A stretch of 52,877 nt of DNA, from NCBI GenBank assembly GCA_900544615.1, contig UQVS01000016.1:1-52877 (forward strand), given 5' to 3'. Positions 32,915 to 42,421 of the stretch are shown one piece after another. Position 1 is the first letter of the stretch; each line of letters opens with the position of its first letter. The DNA comes from an uncultured Oscillibacter sp. GTDB taxonomy: Bacteria > Bacillota > Clostridia > Oscillospirales > Oscillospiraceae. The position numbers were made by a program, and so were the translations under genes. The notes under the pieces were generated by a model, which had not been told where the DNA came from, ran no database searches, and saw nothing but the letters and a program-made list of their open reading frames with translations.

Positions 32915-33852
32915 AGCGATGCTCCTTTGAGGGTCTCCGTCAGCTGTTCCAGCTCCGCCGCGGTCTCCACGGCGTACACCGGCAGCTCCGGGACGGTTTT
33001 CTTCACAAAGCCGCTGAGGGCCTTGCCGGGGCCGATCTCCACCAGCGCGTCCAGCCCCATGGCGGCCATGCGACGGAGGGAATCCTCCATGTAAACGCTG
33101 CTCTGCACCTGCCGCACCAGCAGCTCCGGGATGGCAGCGCCGTCGGGACGCTCCGCGCCCAAACAGTTGAAGATCACGGGAATCTGCGGCTCCCGGAACT
33201 CCACGGTGCGGAACCGTTCCGCCAGCGCGTCCCCGGCGGGGGCCATGAGGGGCGTGTGGAAGGGTCCGCTGACCTTCAGCGGCAGGCAGCGGCGGGCGCC
33301 TTTTTCCTTTGCCAGAGCCGCCGCGGTCTCCACGGCGGCCTTCTCGCCGCCGAGGACCAGCTGGCCGGGGCAGTTGTAGTTGGCGATGACCACGCAGCCG
33401 TGGGCGGAGGCCTCGTCACAGGCCTCCTGCAAGGCCGCCCGGTCCAGCCCCAGCACCGCTACCATGGCTGAGGGCCGTCCGGCTGCGGCTTCCTCCATGG
33501 CTTTGCCGCGGAAGGCCACCAGCTCCACGGCGGTGTCGGCGTCAAAGACCCCGGCGGCGTGGAGGGCGGAATACTCGCCCAGAGACAGTCCGGCGGCAGC
33601 GGCGGGGACGATGCCCCGCTCCGCCAGCAGCGCGGTCATGCCTGCGGCGAAGGCCACCATGCAGGGCTGGGTGTAGCGGGTCTGATTCAGAACGCCCTTC
33701 GCGTCGGTGAAGGAGACCTCCTTCAAATCGAAATCCACCTGCTCCGCGGCGCTGTCCAGCACGGCGCGGAAGGTGGGGAAGCGCTCATACAGGTCAGCGC
33801 CCATGCCGGGGTGCTGGCTGCCCTGTCCCGCGTATAAAAATCCTAATTTCAT
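32911..33852 (-). CDS. fabD: Malonyl-CoA:ACP transacylase FabD
   Basis: A 313-residue enzyme moving malonyl from CoA to ACP. The start MKLGFLYAGQGSQHPGMGAD is standard. The nucleophile is S90 in AGLSLGEYSALHAAG and the histidine H199 in SGPFHTPLM. The ATG at 33852 overlaps the stop of the upstream FabK-like gene (ATGA). A much longer upstream in-frame extension lies over that gene and is not part of FabD. Confidence 0.96.
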   Translation of the reverse strand: MKLGFLYAGQGSQHPGMGADLYERFPTFRAVLDSAAEQVDFDLKEVSFTDAKGVLNQTRYTQPCMVAFAAGMTALLAERGIVPAAAAGLSLGEYSALHAAGVFDADTAVELVAFRGKAMEEAAAGRPSAMVAVLGLDRAALQEACDEASAHGCVVIANYNCPGQLVLGGEKAAVETAAALAKEKGARRCLPLKVSGPFHTPLMAPAGDALAERFRTVEFREPQIPVIFNCLGAERPDGAAIPELLVRQVQSSVYMEDSLRRMAAMGLDALVEIGPGKALSGFVKKTVPELPVYAVETAAELEQLTETLKGASL

Positions 33853-34922
33853 TGTGCAGCTCTCCATTCGTCCATGATCTGAGCCATCTGCTCCGGCACG
33901 GTGGAGAGGGTGTTCACCTCGCCGCCGGCGGCTCCGCAGAAAAACAGGCCGTTCTCCCAATCGCCGTTCCGGGCGGCGATGAGGGCCTTGGAAATGCAGT
34001 AGGGGGCGTTTTTGCCGTCGCAGGTGACGATGCACTTCACGCACCGCTCCGGGGGCGGCTGGGTGCCGTCCTCCACCCGCCGGATCAGGGGACTGCGCAG
34101 CGCCCGTCCCGGCATCCCCACGGGGCTTTTCACCAGGGTGATGTCGTCGGCCTTTGCCGCTAAGAGCCGCTGCTTGTAGCCCTCGGAGGCGTCGCACTCC
34201 TCCGTGGCGATGAACCGGGTGGCAAACTGCGCCCCGGCAGCGCCCTCCTTCATGTAGCGGGCCATGTCTGCGCCGTTTTTCACGCCGCCGGCCACGAAAA
34301 CCGGAATGTCCCGGCCCGCCTTGTCCTGGAAAGGGGCGAGGGCGGTCAGGACCTCCCGCAAAAGGTCGGAAAGGGAGGGGGGCGCGTCCAGATCCTGCCG
34401 GGAAAAGCCCAGATGCCCCCCGGCCTCCGGCCCCTCCAAGATCAGAAAGTCGGGGATGCGGCCATAATGCCGGTCCCACAGCTTGCACAGCAGTCCCGCC
34501 GCCCGGCCGCTGCTGACGATGGGGGCGATGGCGGCGTCGCTGTCGGAAACTTCGGAGGCCAGCGCGGGGAGGTCCTTGGGCAGTCCCGCGCCGCAGACGA
34601 TGGCGTCAGCCCCCGCCCGGAGAGCGGTGCGGACGCTGTCGGCGTACTGGGTGGTGGCGACCATGGCGTTGACGGCGATCAGCCCCGCGCCGTGGGCCAA
34701 TTCCTTGGCCCGGCGGACTTGGCGCTCCAAAGCCCGGAGATTGGCTTCAAAGGGATGTTGGGCAAAATCCGGCTCGGCAAAGCCGCAGACGGCGGTGGAG
34801 AGAGTCCCCATGCCGCCGCAGGCGGCTACCGCCCCGGCGAGGCCGTCCAGACTGATCCCCACGCCCATGCCCCCTTGCAAGATCGGGAGGGGGAGGGTCT
34901 TTCCCCGGATCGTTACTGCCAT
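33849..34922 (-). CDS. Second FabK/nitronate monooxygenase-like FMN protein in the fab operon
   Basis: A 357-residue TIM-barrel flavoprotein starting MAVTIRGKTLPLPILQGGMG, with GADAIVCGAG, LEGPEAGGHLGF, PVFVAGGVKNG and GAAGAQFATRFIATEE. It is a nitronate monooxygenase/FabK-superfamily member distinct from the canonical FabK just upstream, and it overlaps that gene by 10 bp. Near the C-terminus four cysteines (C294, C297, C301, C309 in CVKCIVTCDGKNAPYC) could bind metal or a cluster, which FabK lacks. Its substrate is unknown; a role in unsaturated fatty acid formation is possible, since the operon has no FabA, FabM or FabN. Confidence 0.85.
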   Translation of the reverse strand: MAVTIRGKTLPLPILQGGMGVGISLDGLAGAVAACGGMGTLSTAVCGFAEPDFAQHPFEANLRALERQVRRAKELAHGAGLIAVNAMVATTQYADSVRTALRAGADAIVCGAGLPKDLPALASEVSDSDAAIAPIVSSGRAAGLLCKLWDRHYGRIPDFLILEGPEAGGHLGFSRQDLDAPPSLSDLLREVLTALAPFQDKAGRDIPVFVAGGVKNGADMARYMKEGAAGAQFATRFIATEECDASEGYKQRLLAAKADDITLVKSPVGMPGRALRSPLIRRVEDGTQPPPERCVKCIVTCDGKNAPYCISKALIAARNGDWENGLFFCGAAGGEVNTLSTVPEQMAQIMDEWRAAQ

Positions 34923-35854
34923 GCTGCCTCCGTGGCCTTCAAAACGGCCTGACTGCCTGCGTACAGCTCCTCGAAGATCTGACGCAGGGGCTTGATCTCG
35001 TGGAGCATACCGGCCACCTGACCGGCCATGACGCTGCCCCGCTCCATGTCTCCCTCGAACACCGCCCGGCGGAGACCGCCGAGGGTGACGTGCTCCAACT
35101 CCTCCAAGGTTGCGCCCCGTTTTTCCAGCGCCAGATACTCCCGCGCCATTTTGTTTTTCAACACCCGCACAGGCCCGCCGATGGAGCGGCCCGTCACGGT
35201 GGTGTCGCTGTCCTTGGCTTTCAGAAGGGCCAGCTTGTAGTTTTCGTGGATGGGGCACTCAAGGCTTGTCAGCAGGCAGGTGCCCACCTGAATGCCGCAG
35301 GCCCCCAGCGCGAAGGCTGCGGCCGCCTGCCGTCCGTCGGCAATGCCGCCGGCGGCGATGACGGGGACGTCCACCGTGTCGATGACCTGCGGCACCAGCG
35401 CCATGGTGGTCATCTCACCCACATGGCCGCCGGACTCCATGCCCTCGGCGATGATGGCGTCGGCTCCCTGATTCACCAGCCGCTTGGCAAGGATGGAGGC
35501 CGCCACCACGGGCAGCACCTTGATCCCGGCAGCTTTCCACGCGGGGATGTACTTGCCGGGACTGCCCGCCCCGGTGGTCACCACCTGAACGCCCTCCTCA
35601 ATAATGATCTGGGCCATTTCGTCGGCGCAGGGGTTCATCAGCATCAGATTGACCCCGAAGGGCTTGTCCGTCAGGCTCTTGCAGATGCGGATCTGCTGAC
35701 GCAGCAGGTCCGCCTCCAGCATCCCGCCGGTGGCGATGACGCCCAGCGCCCCCGCGTTGGAGCAGGCGGCGGCAAATTCGCCGGTGGCGATGTTGGCCAT
35801 GCCGCCCTGGATAATGGGGAACTCCGTCCCCAGCAGCTCGTTGAGTTTTTTCAT
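34913..35854 (-). CDS. fabK: Enoyl-ACP reductase II FabK
   Basis: A 313-residue FMN-dependent enoyl-ACP reductase, the last step of the elongation cycle. The start MKKLNELLGTEFPIIQGGMA and PFGVNLMLMNP, VVTTGAGSPGKYIP, EGMESGGHVGEM and VPVIAAGGIADG are characteristic of FabK. FabK replaces FabI in many Firmicutes. The ATG at 35854 follows AAAAGGAGC. The gene end overlaps the next flavoprotein gene. Confidence 0.96.
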   Translation of the reverse strand: MKKLNELLGTEFPIIQGGMANIATGEFAAACSNAGALGVIATGGMLEADLLRQQIRICKSLTDKPFGVNLMLMNPCADEMAQIIIEEGVQVVTTGAGSPGKYIPAWKAAGIKVLPVVAASILAKRLVNQGADAIIAEGMESGGHVGEMTTMALVPQVIDTVDVPVIAAGGIADGRQAAAAFALGACGIQVGTCLLTSLECPIHENYKLALLKAKDSDTTVTGRSIGGPVRVLKNKMAREYLALEKRGATLEELEHVTLGGLRRAVFEGDMERGSVMAGQVAGMLHEIKPLRQIFEELYAGSQAVLKATEAAWQ

Positions 35855-35881
35855 AGTATTGCTCCTTTTCAGAAAAGAGGC

Positions 35882-36829
35882 TCAGGCCATTTCCAGCACC
35901 GCGCCGCCCCAGGTAAGACCGCCGCCAAAGGCCGTCAGCAGCAGGCGGCTGCCGGGACCCACGCGGCCCTGCTCCACCAGCTCGCTGAGGACCAGCGGGA
36001 CGCTGGCAGCGGCTGTGTTGCCGTAACGGTCGATATTTTTGTAGTATTTTTCCGGCGGGATGCGGTATTTCCGCACCGCCAGGTCAATGATGCGGGCGTT
36101 GGCCTGATGGAACACGAAGAAGTCGATGTCCGCCGGGGTCAGTCCCACCTTTTTCAGCGTGGCGTCCATGCAGGCGGGAACGGTCTCCACGGCGAATTTG
36201 AATACCTGCGTCCCCTCCATGGAGAGGACGTTGGGCGCTCCCCGGCCAAGGCCCGGCAGACGCAGGAGAATGTCGTCTCCCCGGCTGCCCAGCACGGCCC
36301 CGATGGAGGGCCAGCCCTCCCGGCACTCCACCACGGCGGCGGCCGCGCCGTCCCCGAAGAGGATGCAGGTGCCCCGGTCCGTCCAATCCACCACTTTACT
36401 CAGGGCTTCCGCCCCCACCACCAGACCGAATTTCCGGGGGGAGGCATTCAGCAGGCACTCCATAGTGTGCAGAGCGTAGACAAAGCCGGTGCAGGCGGCG
36501 TTCAGGTCGAAACAGGGGGTATCCTCCGGCAGACCCAGCGCCCGCTGCAGCAGACAGGCGGCAGAGGGCACCACGGTATCCGCCGAGACGGTGGCCACGA
36601 TGCACACGCCGATGTCCGCCGGGGTGATCCCGGCCATGTTCAACGCGTCCCGCGCGGCGCTGACACACAGCTCCGTGAGGGTCTCTTTTTCACAGCGGTA
36701 GCGGCTGCGGATGCCGGTGCGGGCGGTGATCCACTCGTCATTGGTATCCACCAGCCGGGAAAGATCGTCGTTGGTGACGGTATTGGCGGGGACACAGCGG
36801 CCTGTGCCCCGAAGCTTGATCCCGTTCAT
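35882..36829 (-). CDS. fabH: 3-oxoacyl-ACP synthase III FabH
   Basis: A 315-residue starter enzyme that condenses acetyl-CoA (or branched acyl-CoA) with malonyl-ACP. The catalytic triad is C113 in NAACTGFVYAL, H241 in VFHQANARI and N271 in YGNTAAAS. The ATG at 36829 lies in an ATGA overlap with the accA stop and follows AAGGAGG. The C-terminal GGGLTWGGAVLEMA is standard. Confidence 0.96.
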   Translation of the reverse strand: MNGIKLRGTGRCVPANTVTNDDLSRLVDTNDEWITARTGIRSRYRCEKETLTELCVSAARDALNMAGITPADIGVCIVATVSADTVVPSAACLLQRALGLPEDTPCFDLNAACTGFVYALHTMECLLNASPRKFGLVVGAEALSKVVDWTDRGTCILFGDGAAAAVVECREGWPSIGAVLGSRGDDILLRLPGLGRGAPNVLSMEGTQVFKFAVETVPACMDATLKKVGLTPADIDFFVFHQANARIIDLAVRKYRIPPEKYYKNIDRYGNTAAASVPLVLSELVEQGRVGPGSRLLLTAFGGGLTWGGAVLEMA

Positions 36830-37635
36830 GCGTCCTCCTTCCCGCGGCCAAGGGCGCGGAATTTCTGATAGCGCCGTTCCGTCAGGCTGACGGCGCTTTC
36901 CTTCAGCAGGGGTTCCAGACAGGCGGTCAGCGCCCGGTCCAGATTCCACAGCGTCCGGCTGGGGTCGGTCTGCGCGCCGCCCTCCGGCTCCCGGACGATG
37001 CCGTCGATAACCCCCAGCTTTTTCAGCTCCGGGGCGGTGAGCTTCATCAGCTCCGCCGCCTCGCCGGAGCGCTGGGCGTCCTTCCACAGGATCGAGGCGA
37101 AGCCCTCCGGGGACAAAATGGCGTACACGGCGTTTTCCAGCATCAGCACCCGGTCGGCTACGGCCAGCGCCAGCGCGCCGCCGCTGTTGCCCTCCCCGGT
37201 GACGACGGCGATGACCGGCACCGTCAGACGGCTCATCTCAAAGAGATTCCGGGCGATGGCCTCGCCCTGACCGTGCTCCTCGGCCTCCAGACCGGGATAG
37301 GCCCCGGCGGTGTCGATGAAGGTAAAAATAGGGCGGCGGAACTTCTCTGCCTGCTTCATGAGCCGTAGCGCCTTGCGGTAGCCCTCCGGCCCCGGCATCC
37401 CGAAGTTGCACCGGAGGTTTTCCTCCAGCGTTTTGCCCTTCCGGGTGCCGATGACGGTGACGGGCCGCCCGTGGAACAGGGCAACGCCGCCTAAAATGGC
37501 GGGGTCCTCCCGGCAGGCCCGGTCTCCCCGCTGCTCAAAGAAATCGGTGAACAGGCCGTCGATATAGTCCGTGATATTGGGCCGCTGGGGATGGCGGGCC
37601 AGCGCCACCCGCTCCGCGGCGGTTTTCTCAGCCAT
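36826..37635 (-). CDS. accA: Acetyl-CoA carboxylase carboxyltransferase alpha subunit
   Basis: A 269-residue crotonase-fold subunit that, with AccD, transfers carboxyl from biotin to acetyl-CoA. Visible features: ALARHPQRPNITDYIDGLF, TPVTVIGTRKGK-type region, FIDTAGAYPGLEAEEHGQGE, GEGNSGGALALAVADRV and LSPEGFASILWKD. It is shorter than E. coli AccA (319) because the N-terminal helical extension is missing, as is common in Firmicutes. It overlaps accD by 8 bp. Confidence 0.95.
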   Translation of the reverse strand: MAEKTAAERVALARHPQRPNITDYIDGLFTDFFEQRGDRACREDPAILGGVALFHGRPVTVIGTRKGKTLEENLRCNFGMPGPEGYRKALRLMKQAEKFRRPIFTFIDTAGAYPGLEAEEHGQGEAIARNLFEMSRLTVPVIAVVTGEGNSGGALALAVADRVLMLENAVYAILSPEGFASILWKDAQRSGEAAELMKLTAPELKKLGVIDGIVREPEGGAQTDPSRTLWNLDRALTACLEPLLKESAVSLTERRYQKFRALGRGKEDA

Positions 37636-38485
37636 GGCGTTCTCCTTTCCCGTGGAGCTTCAGCAGACGGATCAGGGTGTCCCGCAGATCCTTCCGGGGG
37701 ACCACCGCGTCCACAAAGCCGTGCTCCATCTGAAACTCCGCCCGCTGAAAGCCCTCCGGCAAAGTCTCGCCGATGGTCTGCTGAATGACACGGGGCCCGG
37801 CGAAGCCGATGAGCGCACCGGGTTCGGCCAGAATAATGTCGCCCAGAGAAGCAAAGCTGGCGGTGACGCCGCCGGTGGTGGGGTCCGTGAGAACGGAGAT
37901 GTACAGCAGTCCCTTTTCCGAAAACCGGGCCAGAGCCGCGCTGGTTTTCGCCATCTGCATGAGGGATAAAATCCCCTCCTGCATCCGCGCTCCGCCGCTG
38001 GCGGCAAAGAGGATCAGGGGCAGCTTGTTTTTCCCGGCGTACTCGATGGCCAGCGTCAGCTTTTCCCCTACGGCGGCGCTCATGCTGCCCATGAGAAAGC
38101 GGCTGTCCAGCACGCCCACCACACAGCGGCTTCCGCCTACGGTGCCGGTGGCTGTGACCACGGCCTCGTTCATGCCGGTCTTGCGGCGGGCACCGTCCAG
38201 CTTGGCCCCGTAGCCGGGGAAGCGGAGGGGGTCACTGGCCGTCAGCTTTTCGTGCAGCTCCCGGAAGGAGCCGGGATCCAGCACGCTGCTGAGCCGGTAA
38301 TAGGCCCCCATGGGAAAGTGGTAGCCGCACAGGGGGCAGACGGACAGCGCCGCCGCCACGTCCTTCCGCTGGCTCTCCCCGCCGCAGTGGGGGCAGGTGA
38401 CTAACTTTTCACCGGGGACGTAATTCTCCCGCATGGCCTTCATGGCCAGCAGCCGCGCCCGGCGTTTCGCAAAAATATTTTCCAT
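37628..38485 (-). CDS. accD: Acetyl-CoA carboxylase carboxyltransferase beta subunit
   Basis: A 285-residue subunit with an N-terminal zinc ribbon (C31, C34, C50, C53 in CPHC and CPLC) that can bind mRNA and DNA. The carboxyltransferase domain follows (FAASGGARMQEGILSLMQMAKTS in pieces, TDPTTGGVTASFA, GPRVIQQTIGETLPEGFQ). It is the partner of AccA, the next gene. The start lies 3 bp after accC. Confidence 0.95.
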   Translation of the reverse strand: MENIFAKRRARLLAMKAMRENYVPGEKLVTCPHCGGESQRKDVAAALSVCPLCGYHFPMGAYYRLSSVLDPGSFRELHEKLTASDPLRFPGYGAKLDGARRKTGMNEAVVTATGTVGGSRCVVGVLDSRFLMGSMSAAVGEKLTLAIEYAGKNKLPLILFAASGGARMQEGILSLMQMAKTSAALARFSEKGLLYISVLTDPTTGGVTASFASLGDIILAEPGALIGFAGPRVIQQTIGETLPEGFQRAEFQMEHGFVDAVVPRKDLRDTLIRLLKLHGKGERHG

Positions 38486-38488
38486 GTA

Positions 38489-39867
<1,379 letters not shown>

Positions 39868-39874
<7 letters not shown>

Positions 39875-40287
39875 GGCCTATAACCAAACAGCCCGTCGCC
39901 GAAAGACACCAGAGCGCCGTTTTCTTTCAGCACGGCTGTGATCTCGCAGTCGCAGGGCGCCGTGACCTCGCTCATCATCTTCATGGCTTCCAGCAGACAG
40001 ACGGGCTGGCCCTTGCGTACCCGGTCGCCCACCTGCACAAAGGGGGGCTGATCCGGCGTGGGGGCGGTGTAAAAGGTGCCAACCATGGGGGCGGTGATGG
40101 CATCGCCCTCCGGTTCGGCGGACACGGGAGCCGCCGGGGCAGCAGCCGCTGCCGGGATCACCGGTGCGGCGGGAGCGGAGACGGCCCGCTCCATTTCTAT
40201 GGTAAATTCCTGCGTGGACAGCTTCAGCTTGGACAGGGAGCTTCCCTCGAAGCGGGCCAGCAGGTCGTTCAGTTCTTGATTGGTCAT
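39868..40287 (-). CDS. accB: Biotin carboxyl carrier protein of acetyl-CoA carboxylase
   Basis: A 139-residue carrier. An N-terminal helix (QELNDLLARFEGSSLSKLKL) is followed by an Ala/Pro linker and the biotinyl domain; the biotinylated lysine is K103 in EAMKM. It shuttles carboxybiotin between AccC and AccA/AccD. The gene follows acpP after 62 bp containing a strong hairpin. Confidence 0.95.
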
Positions 40288-40313
40288 GGAATATCCTTTC
40301 CTCGCAAAACCGA

Positions 40314-40343
40314 TCCGCCGGAGGGGCTGTACCCTCCGGCGGA
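40314..40343 (-). terminator. Hairpin between acpP and accB (partial terminator)
   Basis: A perfect 12-bp stem TCCGCCGGAGGG/CCCTCCGGCGGA with a 6-nt loop is followed on the minus strand by TCGGTTTTGCG. The weak U-tract fits a partial terminator or RNA-end stabiliser that leaves acpP mRNA in excess over the rest of the operon. Confidence 0.65.
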
Positions 40344-40349
40344 CGCACG

Positions 40350-40580
40350 TTAATTCTTGTGAGCGGCCAGATAGGTCATGATGTCGCCAACGGTTTTGAG
40401 ATTGGCGGCATCTTCTTCGGCAATGGAGATGCCTGCGGCTTCTTCCAACGCCATGACCAGCTCCACGGCGGCCAGAGAATCGGCACCCAGATCGTCTGCC
40501 AGAGAAGCAGTAAGGGTTACGGCTTCCGCATCGCAGCCCAGCGTTTCCACGATGATATCGCGTACTTTTTCAAATTCCAT
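40350..40580 (-). CDS. acpP: Acyl carrier protein
   Basis: A 76-residue acidic, helical protein; S35 in DDLGADSLAAVEL receives the phosphopantetheine arm. It carries all intermediates of fatty acid synthesis. It is the first gene of the fab operon, directly behind the promoter and the 44-bp palindrome. The ATG follows AAGGAGAC. Confidence 0.96.
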   Translation of the reverse strand: MEFEKVRDIIVETLGCDAEAVTLTASLADDLGADSLAAVELVMALEEAAGISIAEEDAANLKTVGDIMTYLAAHKN

Positions 40581-40610
40581 GATGAGTCTCCTTGCAGTTC
40601 AAAGAAAAAT

Positions 40611-40654
40611 GTTCAATTCTTTTACTTAAAATAATTTAACTAAAAGAATTGAAC
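40611..40654 (-). promoter_or_regulatory. 44-bp palindromic operator at the fab operon start
   Basis: The arms 40611-40630 and 40635-40654 are complementary over 20 bp with a single mismatch around a central ATAA. The outer blocks are GTTCAATTCTTTTA and TAAAAGAATTGAAC. It begins 3 bp downstream of the -10, at the expected transcription start, so a bound dimer, or two dimers, would block initiation. The FabT-like MarR protein encoded at the operon end is the best candidate. Confidence 0.75.
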
Positions 40655-40657
40655 CAT

Positions 40658-40686
40658 ATGATAGCGGAAGCCGACCGGTTTGTCAA
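40658..40686 (-). promoter_or_regulatory. Promoter of the fatty acid operon
   Basis: TTGACA (40681-40686), a 17-bp spacer and TATCAT (40658-40663) on the minus strand. Confidence 0.88.
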
Positions 40687-41277
40687 GAGAAAAATCAGAA
40701 AACGGAGGCGAAAGGCCCTGACTGCTGAAAATTATGGGGGAACTCTGTTCCACGGTGAGAATATGCCATCCAACAGAATATCACCAATATTGGATGGTAT
40801 CAGGCAGACAACAGCAGTAACCGTCAAGCTCCAGGGGCTTTTCGGTATGCTGACCATGCCGCTGAATAGTCATCTGGATTATGAACAGTGGCATCCTCAT
40901 GCCGCTCATGTGGGGAGATCTCTCACCGGGGTGCTGCTACCATATTGCCTGTTGTTGTCGCAGGCGGTGTTTCTGCTGTATTTGGGTGGCCAGCTGGTCA
41001 TGCAGATTCAGCAGGCGGATCGTCTGAACTGTTGACACCCCTGATAACGGCACGAGTTCCGGCAAAGTGATTGAAAAAATCGAATTAGCAAAGCGCAAAA
41101 GTTTTTTAGCAGTAGCGTAACTTCAACAAGCAATCCCAATTATACAGAATCAAAATCCGGCGCAATGAACGGGTTCATATGTGCGGAAGCAAATGATATG
41201 AAACCTGAGAGGATGAAATGACGAAAAGCCAGCAATTTCAACGTTTTTCAGCACAAAAGATACGCAGTAACAGAAAT
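40687..41277. other. Non-coding or degraded region
   Basis: About 590 bp without a supported gene. A weak plus-strand frame crosses the fab promoter and ends near 41035 with a hydrophobic run (LLPYCLLLSQAVFLLYLGG); it may be the relic of a membrane protein but was not recognised. An inverted repeat CCATCCAA/TTGGATGG lies at 40766-40797. Base composition becomes AT-rich after 41050. Confidence 0.45.
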
Positions 41278-41310
41278 GCGGTTCACAGGTGAGTGTGAGC
41301 CGCGTTTTTT
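41278..41310 (+). terminator. Orphan plus-strand terminator
   Basis: A 10-bp stem GCGGTTCACA/TGTGAGCCGC (one G-U) runs into GTTTTTT. No intact plus-strand gene precedes it, so it probably belonged to a lost gene. Confidence 0.75.
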
Positions 41311-41411
41311 CGTGACTGTAAACCTGCCTGTATCCTCTGTGCGCGGCGGATTACCGCTGTGGGAAGAAAGCCTTCCGCCTAATGAACGGCGGAACATCCG
41401 GCCTGAAGCCT

Positions 41412-41445
41412 GAAAAATGGAGCGTCCTTCAGTCAGACGCTCCAT
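41412..41445 (-). terminator. Terminator of the flavodoxin-like gene
   Basis: A 9-bp stem ATGGAGCGT/ACGCTCCAT (41417-41425, 41437-41445) is followed on the minus strand by TTTTTC, 4 bp after the stop. Confidence 0.85.
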
Positions 41446-41449
41446 TCAC

Positions 41450-41899
41450 TTATTTGCAGAGATGATCATAGAAAGAGACTGCGCTGTGGATCTCTGAGGC
41501 GGTGGGGTGATTCTTTGCAATTCCGCCAACCAGCTTAAACGGTCCGAAGGTGTCGAAGCCCAGACAGCCAAATTCGCCGAGAATGTTGGCGTTGGTACCT
41601 GCCAGCGCTTCGCGGATTGCCTTTGTATATCCGTCCTTCTTGACCCCGCAGGTATAGATGAGAAACACCTTTTTCCCACTGGGCCTATGGTTTCTGGCAA
41701 ATTCCAGAATGTTCTTCTGGAATTTGGAGTAGTAAATACCGGAGGCAAATCCAATCAGGTCGTATTCTTCCAGATTTTCAGGCGGCGTTTTCGTTACATC
41801 GAAAAGGGTGATCTCGTCAGAGGAGGCACTTTTGATGGCATCCAGTAGCTTTTTGGTGTTTCCATGGTGTTTTGAATAATAAACAACAGCTGTTTTCAT
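41450..41899 (-). CDS. Flavodoxin family protein
   Basis: A 149-residue flavodoxin-like protein: MKTAVVYYSKHHGNTKKLLDA has the phosphate-binding loop (YSKHHGNTKK), and YDLIGFASGIYYSKFQKN and FLIYTCGVKKDGYTK form the other FMN loops. It probably acts as a small FMN electron carrier or reductase induced by stress. It is divergent from an HxlR regulator with a palindromic operator between, the usual layout for electrophile-responsive reductases. The ATG follows AAGGAGAAG. Confidence 0.9.
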   Translation of the reverse strand: MKTAVVYYSKHHGNTKKLLDAIKSASSDEITLFDVTKTPPENLEEYDLIGFASGIYYSKFQKNILEFARNHRPSGKKVFLIYTCGVKKDGYTKAIREALAGTNANILGEFGCLGFDTFGPFKLVGGIAKNHPTASEIHSAVSFYDHLCK

Positions 41900-41932
41900 A
41901 GCGGCTTCTCCTTACATTTTAATGGCATATAA

Positions 41933-41983
41933 AGTATACTCTGTATCAGGAAAAGGAACAAGTACGCAGAAATTCCGTACTTG
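41933..41983. promoter_or_regulatory. Divergent promoter region with HxlR-type operator
   Basis: For the flavodoxin gene, TTGTTC (41956-41961) and TATACT (41933-41938) are 17 bp apart on the minus strand. A perfect inverted repeat CAAGTACG-N9-CGTACTTG (41959-41983) overlaps that -35, so a bound dimer would repress. Confidence 0.7.
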
Positions 41984-42010
41984 GTATGTTTTGAGACACC
42001 GGAGGACAGC

Positions 42011-42421
42011 ATGAAGAAAGAGACGACGGCAGAGGCGTATCTGGAGAAGATCATGACCGGCCCCATACAGGAGGATTGCCCCGTACACAGGACGCTTGAA
42101 CTGCTGAGCGGAAAGTGGAGAGCACATATGATTTATGAGTTGTGCAAGCATCCATCCATGCGGTTCAGCGAATTGAAGAGGGCTTATCCGCACATTACCA
42201 ACACCACGCTTACGAACACGCTGCGGGATCTGGAAACGCTTGGCATCGTCAACAGTGAGCAGTTCAATGAGATCCCGCCTCATGCTGAGTATTCCCTGAC
42301 GGAGAAGGGCCGGGGCTTGCTGCCGGTATTCTTTGAAATATCGAAATGGGGGGAACATAATCTGGACGCTTCATCGCCCGCTGAGACGGACAATACGGGT
42401 GCGAAGTTTCCGCAGCGGTAG
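42011..42421 (+). CDS. HxlR family transcriptional regulator
   Basis: A 136-residue winged-helix protein: CPVHRTLELLSGKWRAHMIYEL with its single early cysteine is the HxlR hallmark. MRFSELKRAYPHITNTTLTNTLRDLE is the recognition region and AEYSLTEKGRGLLPVF the wing. In relatives such as HypR and YodB this cysteine senses disulfide stress or electrophiles. It likely controls the divergent flavodoxin gene and itself. The ATG at 42011 follows GGAGG. Confidence 0.92.
   Translation: MKKETTAEAYLEKIMTGPIQEDCPVHRTLELLSGKWRAHMIYELCKHPSMRFSELKRAYPHITNTTLTNTLRDLETLGIVNSEQFNEIPPHAEYSLTEKGRGLLPVFFEISKWGEHNLDASSPAETDNTGAKFPQR

Noticed and set aside
35000..36868. A 622-codon plus-strand frame opposite fabK and fabH
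   Set aside because: It mirrors two clear fatty acid genes and has no ribosome site or family match.
40649..41035. A 128-codon plus-strand frame
   Set aside because: It begins inside the fab operon operator and promoter, lacks a ribosome site and has no recognised domain; at best its 3' part is a relic.
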